Of a DNA stretch of 64,000 bases, positions 62,925 through 64,000 are shown in pieces. The translations under genes and the position numbers were made by a program. The notes under the pieces were generated by a model. It did no database searches. It had not been told where the DNA came from and saw only the letters and a list, made by a program, of their open reading frames with translations. The stretch lies in contig NZ_PPCN01000001.1 in assembly GCF_002906165.1 (NCBI RefSeq), positions 1,302,001 to 1,366,000 on the forward strand, in the 5' to 3' direction. Numbering within the stretch: position 1 is the stretch's first letter; each line of letters opens with the position of its first letter. The DNA comes from Roseibium marinum. Its GTDB lineage: Bacteria > Pseudomonadota > Alphaproteobacteria > Rhizobiales > Stappiaceae.

Positions 62925-64000
62925 TCAGATGACCCGCCCCGGACTGAGAAGGTTCTTGGGATCGAACGCGGCTTTGATCCGCCGCATCAGGTCCAGTTCA
63001 ATCTCCGGCTTTACTTCATTCAGGAGATCGCGCTTCAGGCGTCCGATGCCGTGTTCGGCGGAAATGCTGCCGCCGAACTCATGAACGATGCCGTGCACAA
63101 CGGCATTCATCTCGTCCCAGCGCGCGAGATAGATCTCCTTGTCGGCGCCAACCGGCTGACTGACATTGAAATGGATATTGCCGTCGCCCATATGGCCGAA
63201 AGGCACCGGTCTGCAGCCGGGAACGAGACTTTCGACCGCCGCCATGGCCCTGTCGAGAAAGTCCGGGATGGTGGCGACGGGAACGGAGACGTCATGCTTG
63301 ATGGAACCGCCTTCCGGTTTCTGCACTTCCGACATGCCGTGGCGGATATGCCAGAAATCCTGAACCTGCGACAGGTTCTGCGCAAAGGCGGCGTCCTCGA
63401 CCAGACCCTCTTCGAAGGCTTCGCCGAGAATGCTCTCCATCAGGTCGCGGACCGGAAACGCATCCGAAGCGCTGGAAAGCTCCATGAGGATGTACCAGGC
63501 ATGCGCGCTTTCAAGCGGATCGCGGCTGCCCTCCAGGTGCCGCAGACAGAATTCCATGCCGATGCGCGGCATGATTTCGAAACCGGTCAGGACCGGTCCG
63601 GCCTGTGCCTTCGCAAGCGTGAAGAGTTTGAGAGCTGCATGCGGATCGGGCAATCCGATAAAAGCGGCTTCCAGTTTCTTCGGCTTGGGAAAGAGTTTCA
63701 GCGCGGCGGCGGTAATGATCCCCAGGGTGCCCTCTCCGCCGATAAATAATTGTTTCAAATCATAACCGGTATTGTCCTTGCGAAGGGTTCTCAGACCGTT
63801 CCAGATCTCCCCGGTTGGCAGCACGACTTCAAGGCCAAGGACCAGGTCGCGGGTGTTGCCGTAAGCCAGTACCGCGGTCCCGCCCGCATTGGTGGAAATG
63901 TTGCCGCCGATCTGGCAGGAGCCCTGGGAACCGAGGGCGAGAGGGAACAGACGGTCGACTTTGTCCGCTTCGTTTTGCAGGGTTTCCAGGACCACGCCGG
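62925..64000 (-). CDS. FAD-linked oxidase/D-2-hydroxy acid dehydrogenase (5' end beyond window)
   Basis: About 358 residues are visible; the N-terminus lies past the right edge. LPLALGSQGSCQIGGNISTNAGGTAVLAYGNTRDLVLGLEVVLPTGEI is the FAD-binding PCMH part, and [20 protein letters not shown] its end. The C-terminal FAD-oxidase domain has FGHMGDGNIHFNVSQP, with the metal-binding His pair, and EHGIGRLKRDLL. It resembles D-2-hydroxyglutarate or D-lactate dehydrogenases. It is the nearest gene to the FNR-type site but ends, not begins, there. Confidence 0.92.
   Translation of the reverse strand, partial: GVVLETLQNEADKVDRLFPLALGSQGSCQIGGNISTNAGGTAVLAYGNTRDLVLGLEVVLPTGEIWNGLRTLRKDNTGYDLKQLFIGGEGTLGIITAAALKLFPKPKKLEAAFIGLPDPHAALKLFTLAKAQAGPVLTGFEIMPRIGMEFCLRHLEGSRDPLESAHAWYILMELSSASDAFPVRDLMESILGEAFEEGLVEDAAFAQNLSQVQDFWHIRHGMSEVQKPEGGSIKHDVSVPVATIPDFLDRAMAAVESLVPGCRPVPFGHMGDGNIHFNVSQPVGADKEIYLARWDEMNAVVHGIVHEFGGSISAEHGIGRLKRDLLNEVKPEIELDLMRRIKAAFDPKNLLSPGRVI

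Noticed and set aside
1..64000. tRNA, rRNA, CRISPR array or prophage
   Set aside because: No T-loop-like TTCGAATC/TTCAAATC in intergenic regions, no spaced repeats, and no phage or transposase genes were seen.

Overview
The window reads as a chromosomal stretch of a GC-rich alphaproteobacterium. Gene content and order point to the Hyphomicrobiales, most like Roseibium/Labrenzia/Stappia. The signs are a direct-repeat GAAC-N7-GAAC (GTTC-N7-GTTC) LexA box, a NadQ-type Nudix regulator in the block nadQ - tyrosine phosphatase - HD hydrolase - ygfZ - dihydroorotase, a TIGR02301 protein, btaAB genes for phosphate-free betaine lipids, and a two-domain MaeB. This placement is inference; no search was run. 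No rRNA, tRNA, CRISPR array, prophage or complete insertion sequence was seen.

Layout. 1-10.4 kb: a radical SAM protein with an upstream SOS box (cut by the left edge), a glycosyltransferase, a VOC protein, moaB, an aminotransferase, a ceramidase-like membrane protein, maeB, a PQQ-type sugar dehydrogenase and the DEAD-box helicase rhlE behind a long leader. 10.4-11.8 kb: the most unusual stretch, with a dispersed palindromic repeat, a perfect 30-bp palindrome, a terminator, and two divergent structured-RNA-like modules whose 3' ends are homologous, around an AT-rich non-coding core. 11.8-18.9 kb: ETF-ubiquinone oxidoreductase, a family 4 type uracil-DNA glycosylase, a PilZ protein, an S49 peptidase with a small partner, and a MATE pump. 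19.2-26.7 kb: glyQ and glyS, separated by lemA, a DUF2207 gene and gltS; glyS carries an AT-richer in-frame insertion. 26.9-32.8 kb: an MFS transporter, then nadA-nadB-nadC and a HupE/UreJ protein. 33.0-39.1 kb: a SleB-type cell-wall hydrolase, nadQ and its neighbours, and dihydroorotase. 39.3-45.4 kb: an L,D-transpeptidase, btaA-btaB, a YdjC-type deacetylase next to a diverged btaB fragment, and an MBL/beta-CASP protein. 45.7-53.6 kb: a minus-strand cluster of a NarL-type two-component system followed by seven overlapping or abutting MoxR/Bat genes. 53.7-60.2 kb: an exported protein, a LysE exporter, small conserved proteins, a Nudix hydrolase, a YedK-type protein and a TPR-methyltransferase. 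60.2-64 kb: an IS5-type MITE, a divergent dnaA, a 0.9-kb AT-rich non-coding region with an FNR-type palindrome, and the 3' part of an FAD-linked oxidase.

Functional links. De novo NAD synthesis (nadABC) and its probable repressor NadQ lie within 7 kb. btaA and btaB form one lipid pathway, with a possible Pho box in front. The MoxR ATPase, DUF58 protein, vWA proteins, TPR protein and BatD probably form one membrane-linked machine that the adjacent two-component system could control. The best leads for novelty are the paired RNA-like modules (10647-11732), the dnaA with altered AAA+ motifs (60553-62016), the glyS insertion (about 25900-26155) and the btaB relic (43647-43726).
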